Shown: positions 23,401 to 35,907, counted from the first letter of the stretch. The stretch: DNA of 64,000 nucleotides from Bactericera cockerelli (GCA_024516035.1 CM044955.1:39691506-39755505); one strand, 5' to 3'. Notes: a model not told the origin generated them from the sequence alone. Program-made: numbers and translations.

Positions 23401-23684
23401 GGGGGGGCAGCTGCCCCCCCCTGCCCCCCCCTGGCTACGCCCATGTTAACATCCGGTCTCATTACTTGCAAATACTTGAAAGGAACATCGAACTTATTAT
23501 GGGGTGGATAAAAAAACAATTAAGTGAAAATTTGAATTCGTGCTAAGAAGCATAGGGGTTTGAATTCAGAATGTATTGATTGGTCACCCCTCGGATTGAG
23601 TGAATAACTATTATTGTTTGAAATATATAAGTTCTTTGGAAAAAACTTATAGTTATACACAACTCTTGGTAAAAACAAATAAAC

Positions 23685-23749
23685 ATCGAAATAATTTGAA
23701 GATAGAAAACCGAAAAGCCAAGTGTTTTCTATCTTCAAATTATTTCGAT
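23685..23749. repeat. 26-bp perfect hairpin with 13-nt loop
   Basis: 23685-23710 (atcgaaataatttgaagata, then gaaaac) is exactly complementary to 23724-23749. No terminal target duplication was seen. It could be a tiny palindromic insertion, a small-RNA-like hairpin or a local inverted duplication. Confidence 0.85.
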
Positions 23750-25259
23750 ATTATTGTTTGTTCAGCGTCAGCTTTGAAATGTGTGTATTTATGTATGTGT
23801 AGTGCGTGTGTGTTTGTAGTGTAGTGTATAGGTGAGAAACAATCGATTCACTGACTGATCTCTTCATTTCCATGAATTTAGGACTTGGGAGATGCGTTTT
23901 AAACAACTTTCTATTGATATGTTTTTGCCTAGGTTTGAGGTTTGAGGACTTTAAGAGGATAAAATCAAACATGGGCAAAACATTCTTTGTGTCACTGATT
24001 TACATAGTTTGATGAACTTAGATGGTTTGTATAAAAAATATGGGTATTTTTAGAAAAAATAGTTTAAATTGATATAAAATCAATATCCTCATTTAAAGCA
24101 CAATATCTCTTTGAGCATTGAGAAAATATAGCCAGCAACTTTTCCTTGCCTTGTGAGGCACCCTGGTAGGCACCCTCTGAACTAAAATTTGCCAATCATT
24201 GTTGTCTCATAGGTAAAAAAAATCATTATGAAACCCATGCATGTAGCACCGAAAAATATGAGCGACAAAATTCACTTTAGATTTGCACATTTAGTCATTT
24301 TTCATTACGAGTTTTTGAACCCTTTATCAGCTTGCACCGAGCCACTCAACAGCGGTTCACTATAAACACGATGAAAACCAAACAGGACGTCACAAACAAA
24401 CCAAACTTGGTGCATTTGAAAGCTGAGATAATTAGCTTTCAATATCAGCAACTTTCAATATCAGAAGCTGTAGCATCCCGTTGCGACATAGTAAAATCAT
24501 TATATAGACCCGATACTTATTATATAGACCATGTATAATTGTATACGTATAGATGAGTACAACGTACAATTGTACTTCTACAAAGATTATAGTACATATC
24601 TTGTATATCAATCATAATCCAGGGAATTTCCTTTATAGGGTCTTAGTATAGAAGTATAGATAAATAGCAGGATGCGTGTTTAAATGAGGATTAATAATTT
24701 CTTCATCTTTGAAGAAAGCGTTTCTTAACTTAGTGCAAGGAATTTTTAAACTTTGAATAACACTGTCCGAGTTTGGTAGTTTTAGGTTTTCATATTTTCG
24801 TTTTGTTGCTGGACTGATTTTTGAGAACCTCTTTTTGTGGTATCATAATTCATAGATACTGTTACTAGTTCCTTTTATTTCTTTCTCTCTTTTTTAAATC
24901 ACAAAATGTGACAAATCTGAAGTTAGATCTGAAATCTGAAGTGAGAGATTAAAATTTACCTCTTCTAGGTCTTTTGAGGTACCTATCTGCTTTGTATTTT
25001 ACCTACAGGGATTAAGGATTACCAGTACTGATGTAAATTCAAAATCCTTCTAAATTTGAAAAACACGTTTATAGGCCAATGCATCAAAAACGAATTCCAA
25101 AATATTATGCAGCCGTGTATCTTTCTCCTTATAACCACTGAGATCGACAGTTAATAATTATTATTAACATCTTCTGTGATTGTTCTTTGAATAAATAAAT
25201 TACCTCAGTAGTTATTGAGTTGTTTATACATAGTATTATAGTGGTACACAAATAAAAGT
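23750..25259. other. Intergenic or intronic DNA, no supported gene
   Basis: Short open frames only, including a 68-codon frame at 24332 with no recognised features. GT-rich microsatellite-like sequence lies around 23780-23825. Confidence 0.5.
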
Positions 25260-25330
25260 CATAGAAGCAATCGACTAGTATTTGAACCCATGGCCTACTG
25301 TTAACTAATCGGTCATAGTGCCCATCATAG
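25260..25330 (-). repeat. Weak tRNA-like SINE head
   Basis: Minus strand reads gatgggcactatgaccgattagttaac, then aggccatgggttcaaatac, resembling D-arm, anticodon region and B box of a tRNA-derived repeat. No body was matched to the other families. Confidence 0.35.
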
Positions 25331-27523
25331 GCTTTATATACACTTATACATTCTGCCAGCTACATTCAAAGAGAACTGAGGGTCCCATTAACAATTCAGG
25401 TTACACATGAAGAATGTTCAGCAGGTACATATTATATGTATTTTATCTTTGCTTCTAATTGGCCAATATGTCTCCACCAGTGCCAAGCCTAGCATAGAGA
25501 ATCTCTGGCCTCTGGTGGTTTCTTGTCCAAGAGTTTTATGCAAAGACCAAATTGATTCTCCACACCACTACGAAACCCTGGACAAAATATAGTTTGAGTT
25601 TAGTTTTACACAAATAAAGAGAGAGGATAGCATTAATTTCATCATAACTGCGCGCAGCGGGGTCATCAGTGAGGGTCAGGAAGCGACGATATCTATTTTT
25701 TCCAGCGTCATCTGTTATCTTTTTTTCAAAGATAAAAATTCTTCCACGGGGGCCAAAGGTCAAATATGTTTTTTATCGTCGTAGTTATCGCGTCAGTCTT
25801 GTGGCGCAGTTTCCGATAACTGTTCTTGTCACCATGGGATGTGCTCTCTCTGTAGAATGTGATGTACTATTGCAAATGTCAGTTCAAAGGGTGATCACTG
25901 ATCAAGCTTGAAGGTAAATACTTGCAAATTTTGGAAACCATGACAAGAACAGATGACCTTGTTGGAAGATTTGTCAATATGAGAAGTGTATATCTTTAGT
26001 ATTTATTTTCAAACAGACAAAAAATCCATTTAAAGTTGGTATACATACATATAGATTTAGTCCAGAAAACTATTGGTAGGAATAAATTTGAAGAGAATCA
26101 GTTAAGATTTTTTGGAGGTACAAGTAATTTAGTATAAAATCTCAAAATTGCCAAGTGTATACAATGTGAACCAATGTCGAGGAAATATTGTGTCCATAAT
26201 TTGCAGTGTATTTTGTTTACTCCAGCCCCAAATTGGAAGAGTCCGAGACCTCTCTGAGTCTTAATTACTCTTTCTTCTGATTTTAACAACTTTATCGTAT
26301 GAATGAAAACAGCAAGAATTCCAAGCAGAACAAGAAAAAAATTCTCTAATAAATGGACACTTTACACATCGTATTACCTACTCTGTAACTAGTTGTTCAA
26401 TAAACGTCAGCCGGTCCTTCCGTACCCTGTATACACGTCTTTTCATTCAAAATTTATGGATGGTCACCGCGATAAGGAAAACCATGAATACCGTAAATGA
26501 ATGTACTTTAATACTGACGTATCTCATACAACATACAGTTGGGGCTTGGAGAGACAAGAATGTCAGATTGAAGATGGCTCTTATTCATGGCTTTGACTCC
26601 AGGGATATTAAATTTTGATAGCATGGTTCGGCCCGCTCGGCTCATATTAATACATACTTGAACTTTGGTACATCGTACCTGTCTGATTATGAATATGTAT
26701 AGCTATTAATTTTGAGCTGTGAACTTTTTACTTTCACTCAGGAAACCTGCTGATATTTTACTGTCATCATTATCCATATGTTGGTCAATGTGTAGTACTT
26801 GGTTTCATGCATACATTCTCATAATATCCTAGATTTTATTTGTTGTCGAGTAATTTAGTTTTCACGTTTCCTTTTCAAGGTTACTGTGGAGAATACGTGT
26901 ATAACTAAAAGTAGTGTTAATTAAATTTATTTAATGAAACTGTTCGCACAAAACTAGTACATTAAAAACTAGTATAACATTCCCCTAGTATTAAAATTCT
27001 AATCTTGTCTTTAGTTCTTTTTTGAGACGGGTCATTTATAAGTATATGTCAAGAGTGTCAATCAAGACCATTTGTCAAATAACATAACATAACATAACAG
27101 GTTATTTATCTATGTGTACTAATTTATTGAGATTTTAATTTTGACTAAATAACTTTAAATTGAACCCAAAAGTCTTGATAAAATTTTCCTCGCTGCAGCA
27201 ATAGCATTATAGCTCTCGCTAGTTCCACCCGGTATCTGTAACCCTCTACTATAATTTTCTCAAATGAGGGTCAGTTACCTTTGAATTCCATTAAGCTGAT
27301 GATTTATTTTTAATATGAAATGTATAAAATAGAATGGTGTAGGATTAAAAATAAAATAGGTCTTATCAGAAAGAGTTGGTTTATGTTTCCTTCCATACAT
27401 TAGAATAATTATGTAATTGTATAGTATTAAAGATGAGAGGGATCTTAGGTACCTAATTATTTTTCAATGTCGAGTTACTAGACCAAATAGATTGAGCCAT
27501 CGCATTGGGAAAAGTTCATCCCT
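25331..27523. other. Intergenic or intronic DNA, no supported gene
   Basis: No recognised gene or larger repeat. A short pentanucleotide run (aacat, four copies) lies near 27080-27099. Confidence 0.5.
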
Positions 27524-27760
27524 GATGTCAGCACATCCACTTCCAGAAGGTAATCACTGATGTCAGGACATCCACTTCCAGAAGGTAATCCCTGATGTCA
27601 GGACATCCACTTCCAGAATTTAATCCCTGATGTCAGGACATCCACTTCCAGAAGGTAATCACTGATGTCAGGACATCCACTTCCAGAAGGTAATCACTGA
27701 TGTCAGGACATCCACTTCCAGAAGGTAATCATTATCACTGATGTCAGGACATCCACTTTA
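27524..27760. repeat. 35-bp minisatellite with palindromic core, seven units
   Basis: The core gatgtcaggacatc starts at 27524, 27559, 27594, 27629, 27664, 27699 and 27740; the last step is 41 bp because of a 6-bp insertion (attatc). The core is an inverted repeat gatgtc-ag-gacatc. Units differ by few bases (taatcactga versus taatccctga). There are no unique spacers, so this is not a CRISPR array. Confidence 0.95.
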
Positions 27761-28142
27761 AGTCAAACTTGCTGCGTCTTCATTTTTTGACCTTTGCGTA
27801 TATCTATTTTAAATGTGAGAAATTGAGCACTAAAACTTGTGAATCCAAGTCTTTTTCATAATGTTTCCCTACCGGTGTGATGGGTTATAGGTTTAAATAA
27901 AAATAAAAATATGAATCTTTTCGTTTCTTTCACGATTGTTTGGGGGGTCCCGAAAATAAGGTCCCAGTTGGCATAGGAAATCAAACAAGAAGTCAAATCA
28001 TTTCCCTTTTTATTGCAGAGTTCATTTCTACAATAAAAATTGCACTTTCTGAAATTCATGTAAACCTCTTTGCTCGCTGAAACTACATGAAATACGTGGG
28101 AACTCTGCCGCGCTGTCTTTTTTGTATAAGGTGATGTTCTTC

Positions 28143-28160
28143 ACACCTCGGCCGAGGTGT
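28143..28160. repeat. 18-bp perfect palindrome
   Basis: acacctcggccgaggtgt reads the same on both strands. It lies in otherwise AT-rich DNA with no flanking duplication noticed. Confidence 0.85.
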
Positions 28161-29314
28161 TTGTAATAAAAACATGACTAATAAGAACATATTTATTTAG
28201 AAGGGACCTTCATTTTATGCGCGAAAAAGATCCGAGAACTAGGTTTCCGAGTACAGAAAGAAAGTTTAGGTTCCGTGGTATTATCATTAATGACGAACAA
28301 GTATCATATTCTTTCAAAATTAAAGTGATGGTAATAACTACTATTCCTAATATGCTTGTTGGAGAAGCCTGGATTCAGACCCAGGCCTGTGAGATGATAT
28401 ATTGGACTGCTCAAATTTATTCATGGCATGGATTTACATATTCTTGCTGAAATCTTGTGAATATGATTAATGTGATTCCGTTAATTATATTCTCTCTGAC
28501 CTGTTTCTCTGCATTAGATTCGGTAATTCTTTTTAAAACCCGCGTCGCTAAGTGAGGTGTGACTTTTTTCGGGGTTAAGTCCGGAAAATTTGAATTGTAA
28601 CGATTACAAAGGTTCTGCTTTAGACCACCGTGTAATTCTGAATGATGTACGACTTATTTTTACGTTACATTTCTATTGCTATTAGGTAAATCTACTTACC
28701 TATGGTGCTGTCGTTTGGTTAGCCGCTCTCCCTGCAACCAGCAGGCCGTCAGTCGGGCGATGGCCCGTCATATATGCTTCTTTGAAACCCTCTGATTTAT
28801 AGCACTTATGACCCCATTAAGACTCAAGTGATAAAATCTTGAAAGCAAGACTTTGTACAGATAAATCGTTAAAATCTGATATTTTTAAAAAATAAAGTAA
28901 ACAATATTAATGATCATCAATAAAAGTTTAGTTATTCCTAGTCTCTATGGTAACTATGGTTCCAATGCGCATCGATATTCCATGCTTGTAGTTTTAGGAA
29001 TATTGAATTTCGGGTAACATTCTAGTTCGATTCCCATGAAGTATTAAGATGTCTATTATTTTTCCTTCTGTTTCCATAAAAAGCTATTACTAAGGTCATG
29101 TCCCATTACTATGATATTATTTAATTACTATTTACCTCGAGTAACCTCATTTTTCATCAAATGTAAACAAAACCTTTGATCTCTCCCCACGCTGATAGTA
29201 CAATCTGTATTCCTTATCACATGAGGTCCAACATGTTTAGAGATACACGTGATTGTCTAACCCAGCATTTATTGTACTCACCGAAAGGCCCAAATGACAA
29301 AATAATTATTTTTT
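28161..29314. other. Intergenic or intronic DNA, no supported gene
   Basis: An open frame at 28217-28450 (77 codons) has no recognised motif. A vague tRNA-like phrase (gtttggttagccgctctccctg) at about 28714 lacks a good B box. Confidence 0.45.
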
Positions 29315-29475
29315 TGTGTTGCGGACAGAGGCTCTTGGCAGTTTTTGTGGAGAGCACAACATTACTATAAGTGACTCTTTTTGATATAAGTAACTTCTCA
29401 TTTTTCCTGACGAGGTATGAGAGGAACCCGGGACATACAAAGTGCAAAGTAGAAGTTTTTCTACCCAACCGGAAT
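29315..29475 (-). repeat. Decayed SINE family D body
   Basis: Shares with the nested SINE at 15397-15694 the order aagtaac(t)ctcatttttc, acgaggtatgag, gaacc, and aagt(g/a)ca-type words, with many substitutions. The tRNA-like head is not recognisable. Two antisense open frames of 89-95 codons (29217-29575) overlap it and are repeat-derived. Confidence 0.5.
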
Positions 29476-30404
29476 ATTTTGAACTTTTTAGAACCGGAAT
29501 CCAATTAACCGTAATTTTAGGGGTCCCACTTGGACTAACTTTTTTATTATTCATCCTAGATTTAGGTTGTGACATATATCAAATCCAATGTCTTTAAGGT
29601 GCTGATTACGAATATGTCAGTTTTCGTTATCTGTTACCGTTCAGTCACCAGTGCTGGCGTAATTTGATTTATTTTCGAGTGATTAGGAAAGTCGTGTGTT
29701 GTCACACCATATTATTGAGGGTCATGTTTCAGCAAATGAATTATTTATTTATTTTGTTTGTGTGACAGTTTGATTGGACTGGAAAACAATAGTATTAAAA
29801 CTCAATTTGAAGTTTGACTGAGAGACGATACAACAAGGTGTGATCTCAGTAAGACCGGTTCAAAGTTTGGAACTCTAGTTGACCGCCCTCTGGTGCTATA
29901 GATAGGAAAGCAGCAGTACAAGATGAGCAGAACAGGTCTGGATGTTCGGCAGTAGTTCTGTTTCTCATTGAGTTCCTCTGATGTGGTTTATTGCCCGGCA
30001 TTAGTTAAGTTGGTTTAGTTTACCAGTGATCCGAAATAACTGATCAGCCCGAGGTTTTAGACTTCAAGGTAATCGCACCAGGTATTACCCACTATTTTTC
30101 GTATACTTTACAAGTTAGCTAAGAGCACTAATTAATAATTAGAGAAGTCTAATTAACGAGTACACCCTGTATAAAGAAAACCAGTTGCTAGGGCGCTCCA
30201 AGTTCATCGCACTGACACAGTGGCTATTCATACTAGGTTACAATATTTTAATCAACTATTTGATTCATCCGCACTAACCCTCTATGGGCTAAGAGACCGC
30301 AAGGTAATAGTTTAAAGTTTTAAAGACTAGGTAGAAGAGATTGCTTTTTCGGACATGTGTGTTTTTGTGCCCACCCTTTTTCTTTTCATCTGACCAAATT
30401 TCCA

Positions 30405-30600
30405 AAAAATAGTGGTTAAGGCGTTTTCCTGGTAATCCAGAGGTTGGAGGTTCGAAACCCAGCCGGGACATGATAATTTATCCTCCTTTTTCTCCTATGT
30501 TGACCTCATAATAATAAGTCTTGGGCTTACCGCTGGAATATTAAGACTCGTTGGTCTCAATCGGGCTATGTTAATGACGCGAAATTATAATTATTACATA
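30405..30600 (+). repeat. tRNA-derived SINE, family C
   Basis: The head reads tagtggttaaggcgttttcctggtaatccagaggt in pieces, with B box gaggttcgaaaccc, then agccgggacatgataattta, cctcctttttctcc and tcttgggcttaccgctgg. The modules match 2320-2480 and 13640-13775 (reversed). The antisense open frame ending at 30289 that reads ...FEPPTSGLPGK is the usual translation of such SINE heads and is not a gene. Confidence 0.7.
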
Positions 30601-33231
30601 ATTATTAAATAAGGTACCTAAGTACTGTTATCATCATGAGTAATACTGGACTCCGCAAGAAAAACTATACCTATAGCTACTCGTTTCTTCATGAGTAATA
30701 TATAGAGGAATTTCAGCAGCCCCCAGGATTGGTTCGAAAATCGAAACGAAGCTGGTACCATTCCAGGTTCTTTCCATGCTGGACTGCGCTTAACTTATAT
30801 AAGTGTTATTTGAGGAACTTGTTATTTCAGCTGATGAACGAGTAAAATTCAATTTAAATAAATACATAATATTGTAATCTAACTTCTATTGGAAAGTTTA
30901 TTAAACTTAAGAACTATCCAAATGGAACAAACTACGGTTTGTATTATTTCATGAAATGCTAGTAGATTCTAGTAGAACCAAGTATGATTGGTATTATTTA
31001 AATTCTTTAATAACTGGTTTTCCACCATTCCAGAGAGTCTGGAGCCTCATGTCCATCAAGTTTCTGCTTGCGCTGACTGACAGGTGCACTCTCAATATTT
31101 TAGTATAGTATACATATCTAGCTTTTGATTGTAGGATTTGTAGGGGCTTTAAAATATGCATAATAATAAGTTAAAATATTTAGTGTCAAAAATACGTGAA
31201 TATTTTAATAAATATTATCATAGGAATACCTGTCAGTTTTCAAAAAATATTATGCTCATACATACCATTGAAATACCTTTTAGTTTTTTCAATGGTCGCA
31301 TTTTTCGCCAAAATTTTAATACCATACCAACACGCTGTCGGCGTCGCAGGAATATGTGGGAATAGGAAAAACATCAACGGACTCAGCATAAGGTACAAAG
31401 ATAGTGCTCATCAAAGATAACTCCCAGTTTGGGGAAAAGATTAAAAAAGAAAATATTCAGATGTCCCCTCTGTGAAGAGAGGAGGGATGCGATACGGGAG
31501 AGGGGAGAGTTATGTATATGAAGCAGGAACACACTTTCAATAATAACATTAAACCACGTAACATTAAAACATTGATGGTCAGACCAAGACCATCAGCTTA
31601 AGTGAACCTTTAGTTTATAAGTTCTAATAATATTTTCTTCTGTAATTTTTTTGTGATATGGAAACATCATTAACCTTTTTATGATGGAATTAATGCAGTT
31701 CTCAGCTTCTCAGTAAAAAGTAGAACATATTTGTTTTCTTGCTTTCATTTCTTGTCAGCAACCTTTTTCTCTTTTTTGTTATTATAAAAAAAATCAAAAA
31801 AAAAGAGTAACTTTAAGCTTTTCAATGTTGAAATTGAGGTATCACCCCTGCACGTCACTAATGAACATTCCACAGTTGAAGTTGAAGGCACTTGTCAACA
31901 CGCTTTCAAGCTATCACGCAAGGTTTATGCTAGAGTAAGAGTACATGTAATAAAATAAGCTGTTTAAGATGGTACTAAAGCTCTCTTTACCGTCCTTGTC
32001 GCTCTAACAAAAATGTCAGGGAACTCGGCATATTTATTTGATCCTTGATCCATGGATCGGATCCCACCCACCGGGCTGGATTGTGTCTTAACCTCGCCTC
32101 TGGTGGTTATCTTTCACTAGCTTATTATTATTTAAGTACTTGATTGGTAAAAGCACATAAGCGTTATAAAATGGACAACCGAGAAAACACAGCTTCAAAC
32201 TGACGCTTTGTCAAATTTCCCTTGACTACCAACTTCAGTCGAGGTGCACTGCTTTGTTTCAATTCTCCAGAGTCAACAAGAGCTCAAGTATTTATTACGT
32301 TCCCCAAATTTTATCCCTGACTGCACTTTTCCCCGTAAGTATGTTCCTGGTGAAACCATTTCTATGTGGGAAGAAGAACCAATAACATTTACACTTATTT
32401 ATGAGCTTTTGCTGTGGAAATCTTTTTCAGTGCATGGGCTTAGCAGCTCTTTGACTTTAATTATTCTATAAAACTACACCATTATAATGTTTGCGCAAAT
32501 ATATCTGTTCAAATAGCTCACCCGTGTATAACCCTAGCCAACTCTCATGATACTGACAACTTCTGGCCGAGCTTAGGCTGGGTTAGGTTTAGGCGAATGA
32601 TTTGTGGTGAAAGTCACTTATGATTTGTACTACCCCGTCGTGTATCATCATCCATCAGGACTGGTAAAGAGCAAGACATAGGAATCAATAAATAAGATCA
32701 GAACACCAATCCTTGCAAGGATATCAATATTCTGCACAAACAACTTCCTGTGTCTTGATGAAATTCTTGGCATTCCTTTCCGACCATAATATGCTGGCAT
32801 TCCTCAGTAGTCCTAGTTATTGTACAGATACACAGTTCGTCTTTTATTTTCTTTACAGATTTTACTGATACTAACGAATGATTTACGAACTTCGAAAAGA
32901 TATTAATGATTATAGGTACTGAGTACTGATGAAAATTTGACTGGCGACGTAACTGTACTTCCTGCGACACCTGTTTGATGCCATGTATTTCTTCAATTTT
33001 CAAGATATTTCATTTCATAGATAAGTACATATTATGTTTATATCTCAGTATAGACTCTCCGCTCACTAGTCTTTTTCTCTGTATTAATAGCCTGAAGAAA
33101 AGATATAAAACTTGTTTGTTGTAAATCAATTCCAAATTTTATATTGGTCGCCGCCGCTGCACCCCATAAAATTTATCTCCAGCTCTTGAATTTTGTTCAT
33201 CTCTTATACATTCTAATCATCACTCTTGAGG
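30601..33231. other. Intergenic or intronic DNA with a SINE domain remnant
   Basis: No supported gene. At 32568-32605, ggccgagcttaggctgggttaggttta resembles the central domain of the SINE families here, without head or tail. The antisense open frame 32698-33003 (101 codons, Cys-containing C-terminal half) has no recognised family and is not called. Confidence 0.5.
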
Positions 33232-33269
33232 TATCAAGACGGAACCCTCTCACTGGTTCCGTCTTGATA
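33232..33269. repeat. 15-bp perfect hairpin, 8-nt loop
   Basis: tatcaagacggaacc (33232-33246) pairs exactly with 33255-33269; loop ctctcact. No run of T follows that would suggest a terminator-like role, which would be unexpected in this genome anyway. Confidence 0.8.
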
Positions 33270-33508
33270 AAACGAAAAATGAGCAGTCCCAAACCACCAA
33301 AGCTCAGTTTAACGGAATTGGTAATACCCAACTTCAGTAGCTTTAAGGGAATCAATAGGTTACGTTTCGAGTAATCGAGTCAAAAAACCGAGTCAACCCA
33401 TATCAGTTTTTTCCAGGGTTAATAATGTTTTATTTAAAATGTACAGATGAAATGTTCTTTAAAAGAAAAAAATAATCCAGCTCGCTTTGTATAAATATAT
33501 ACTTTTAC

Positions 33509-33766
33509 CATAGCGTGTAGATTTAAGAAGTGTAGAAACGAACCCCAGTTGCATGGAAACGCCACATAGCGCGACACCATCGCAAAGTAGTAGAATATTT
33601 CTCGCGGTTTATTTATGTTTATGTTTATATTTTGATGTATTTATGTTTACATTTGATACGGGTGAGGGACGAGGAGAGGAGACTCCTTTGCGATACTAGC
33701 GCTGAGGAAGCCACGATGTAGGCCGGCGGGGGGTGTTTTCCACACTTCTTAATTCTACACGCTATG
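33509..33766. mobile_element. MITE, 258 bp, 7-bp flanking duplication
   Basis: Left end catagcgtgtagatttaaga at 33509 and right end, on the opposite strand, catagcgtgtagaattaaga: about 27 bp of near-perfect TIR. cttttac flanks both ends (33502-33508 and 33767-33773). Inside are further imperfect inverted parts (ccatcgcaaag and ctttgcgat). No coding capacity. A 7-bp duplication is unusual for common insect superfamilies. Confidence 0.8.
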
Positions 33767-33773
33767 CTTTTAC

Positions 33774-34996
33774 TCTGTGAGAAAGTAGTTCCGACTATTA
33801 AGGGAGATCGACCATTGTAATGGACATTCCGGATGTTATACCAAAATCCCAGAGATGACTGACAAGAATTAGAACTCGGAAGTGAATTTAATTTCTTAGT
33901 TTACTTACAACAAAGTTCTTATCTAGTTATCAAAATTATGAGACAGCATAATATTAGGGTCACCCAGAGACAAGTGCTTCTGCTCACTTATCATAAGTTC
34001 CAGACAAGGTCAGGTCATTGACCGAAACACCCACCAAGGTCAGATCCGTTGACCTCAAAGTAGTTCAAATAATCATTTCCAAAATGTGTTTGCAGATGCA
34101 TGAAACATTCTTTTCTGATAACCTTTGGTTCTTTGGATTGTATCGAAGTACATATTCATTAAGAGGAATAAATTGTAAGCTTTGTTTTGTTTTTGAAATT
34201 CGACACTGAACTTGTTTTTTTCCCCTGCATTTAAACGAAAATTTCGTCTACAGCAAGCGATTATCAAGGATTTACATTAAAAAATGAACATTTAGAAAGA
34301 AAATCTCAGTACGGGGTCTGAAGTTTTAATATTGCTTCTGAAAGTTTAGCTCCCCAAGTTCACAGTATGTTGGGTTTATGAAATTTGAAACACTTTCTCA
34401 TACTGACGAGGATTTTTATGTAGAAAATGAGAAAGGTAACTTCGTACACTGTTTCGGAATGTTATGGTGTCTTCAATCGTTTGACCTATTTAGGTCGTCT
34501 ACCAAAAGGTAAAGGAACTTTTCAAAGCTTTGATGTTAAACAATGTTGCCAATGTTGTTGGAATTTTTTTCTGTAACACACAGAATCTTAAAGTTTGTTT
34601 AAAAAACACACACACACACACAAATGTTTGATGTATACCTGGCAACATCACCAAAATCGCCCCGGATAGGTTTACATGTAACTGGTTCAATTCAAAGCTG
34701 GGGTTCCGGTTTTTTGGAATCTTAGCCTGTGCAATAAAGTAAATGATTCTAATGATGTTCATTCTAAACCAAACATTATAAACCATAAAACCACGAAAAG
34801 TATCAAATTAATATTAACCCAGATAACGCGGTGAAATTTTTTGTTTTATTTTTTTGGAGTGATATAAATTGAGTCCTGAATCAAAATAAGTGCTGTCAAC
34901 TTATCACTCGGACTCAAAACAAAGAGCTTAAGGTGTCGCCAACTAACCTCAACAAGCTGAATTAATTAGAAAAATTCCACAACGTAGTACCTTTCA
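33774..34996. other. Intergenic or intronic DNA, no supported gene
   Basis: Unremarkable AT-rich DNA with one short CA microsatellite at about 34606-34621. Short open frames on both strands at 34018-34267 and 34499-34786 are unrecognised. Confidence 0.5.
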
Positions 34997-35058
34997 CCAG
35001 ATGGGGCTGACGTCCTTCCAGAAGGACGTCCTTCTGGAAGGACGTCAGCCCCATCTGG
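34997..35058. repeat. Perfect 62-bp palindrome
   Basis: Each 31-bp half (ccagatggggctgacgtcct, then tccagaaggac) is the exact reverse complement of the other, with no spacer; the centre falls between 35027 and 35028. gacgtc occurs three times inside. It is much more GC-rich than its surroundings. It could be a fold-back insertion, a repair product or an assembly/library artefact. Confidence 0.95.
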
Positions 35059-35239
35059 GTTAAAATAAGTCTGATTTTGGATTTCTGAAATCATGAAAAA
35101 TAGGATAAGGAAAGTAAAAATATTAAGCTATATTATTAATAGCTTTAATCTCTTTTAGAGTTACACGGGCATGCCACAAAAGATCTATTTAAGGTCGTTT
35201 TCGTAGCCGACAACCTTACTTATACCAATACACATACCC

Positions 35240-35285
35240 ACGTTCCCATTACCCAGTCTGGGTGACTGGGTGAGGTTCCAATGTG
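35240..35285 (+). repeat. Possible SINE central-domain remnant
   Basis: cgttcccattacccagtctgg and tgactgggtgaggttccaatgtg resemble the shared SINE central domain. There is no head or tail. Confidence 0.35.
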
Positions 35286-35590
35286 TGTTGTTAATATTTT
35301 TTCATCTACATTACTTTGCATGTATGCAAGCGTGCTTTTTGAACTTTGCTAAAACATTAAATTAGATGCCACAAAAGTTTGACCACAAAATTAATGTAGA
35401 TGGAAGTATCCTCAGGAGAGATATATGTACATATTTATGTATCTACTTAGAGAATAAGAGATACCGGTATCCTATAACATTTGGTGTGCATGTACAAATT
35501 ATAGGTACATAGTTAGGTATTCTGAGCCACGAGCTGTGTCTCTCTATCTGTAACTTAACGGTTTGTTTGGTTTAGAGTCTAGACATTTTA

Positions 35591-35730
35591 CCGAATTAAA
35601 TGAGGCTTTAAGTCCATTTTCTATAGTCTAAATATACGGTCTAAATATACATAATACGGTCTAAATTTGTGGTCTAAATATACCGAATTAAATGAGGCTT
35701 TAAGTCCATTTTCTATAGTCTAAATATACA
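35591..35730. repeat. 92-bp partial tandem duplication
   Basis: ccgaattaaatgaggctttaag and the following sequence to ctaaatatac begin at 35591 and again at 35683, separated by a small cluster of ggtctaaat words (35638-35676) that look like slippage products. Confidence 0.85.
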
Positions 35731-35907
35731 TAATTGAATATCTGGATTACTGACATTCTGATGTTTGTTTTGTTTATATGGCATTTGTTCATTATTTCAC
35801 GCTAAATGAATACTAAATAATGTCTTCGATCCTGAGATTATAATAGAAAGTCATTCACTTAACTAGTTGACAAAAAAATCGTAGAACAGTCAGTATATTT
35901 ATATTAG

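Larger units (their letters stand above)
20357..23445. mobile_element. Non-autonomous DNA transposon, 3.1 kb, 8-bp duplication
   Basis: Termini catgggcgtagccag (20357) and ctggctacgcccatg (ending 23445) are a perfect 15-bp inverted pair. They are flanked by ttaacatc at 20349-20356 and 23446-23453, an 8-bp duplication as made by hAT, P or Merlin transposases. Poly-G/poly-C stretches lie just inside both ends (20385-20433 and about 23401-23430). No transposase gene is visible. A mariner-type MITE (21158-22016) is nested inside. The superfamily cannot be decided from this copy. Confidence 0.8.

Noticed and set aside
27524..27760. CRISPR-like regular array
   Set aside because: The 35-bp units are contiguous with no variable spacers, there are no cas genes, and the setting is eukaryotic.
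32698..33003. 101-codon antisense open frame with several Cys
   Set aside because: No recognised family, no splice or promoter context, and this length arises by chance in AT-rich DNA of this size.
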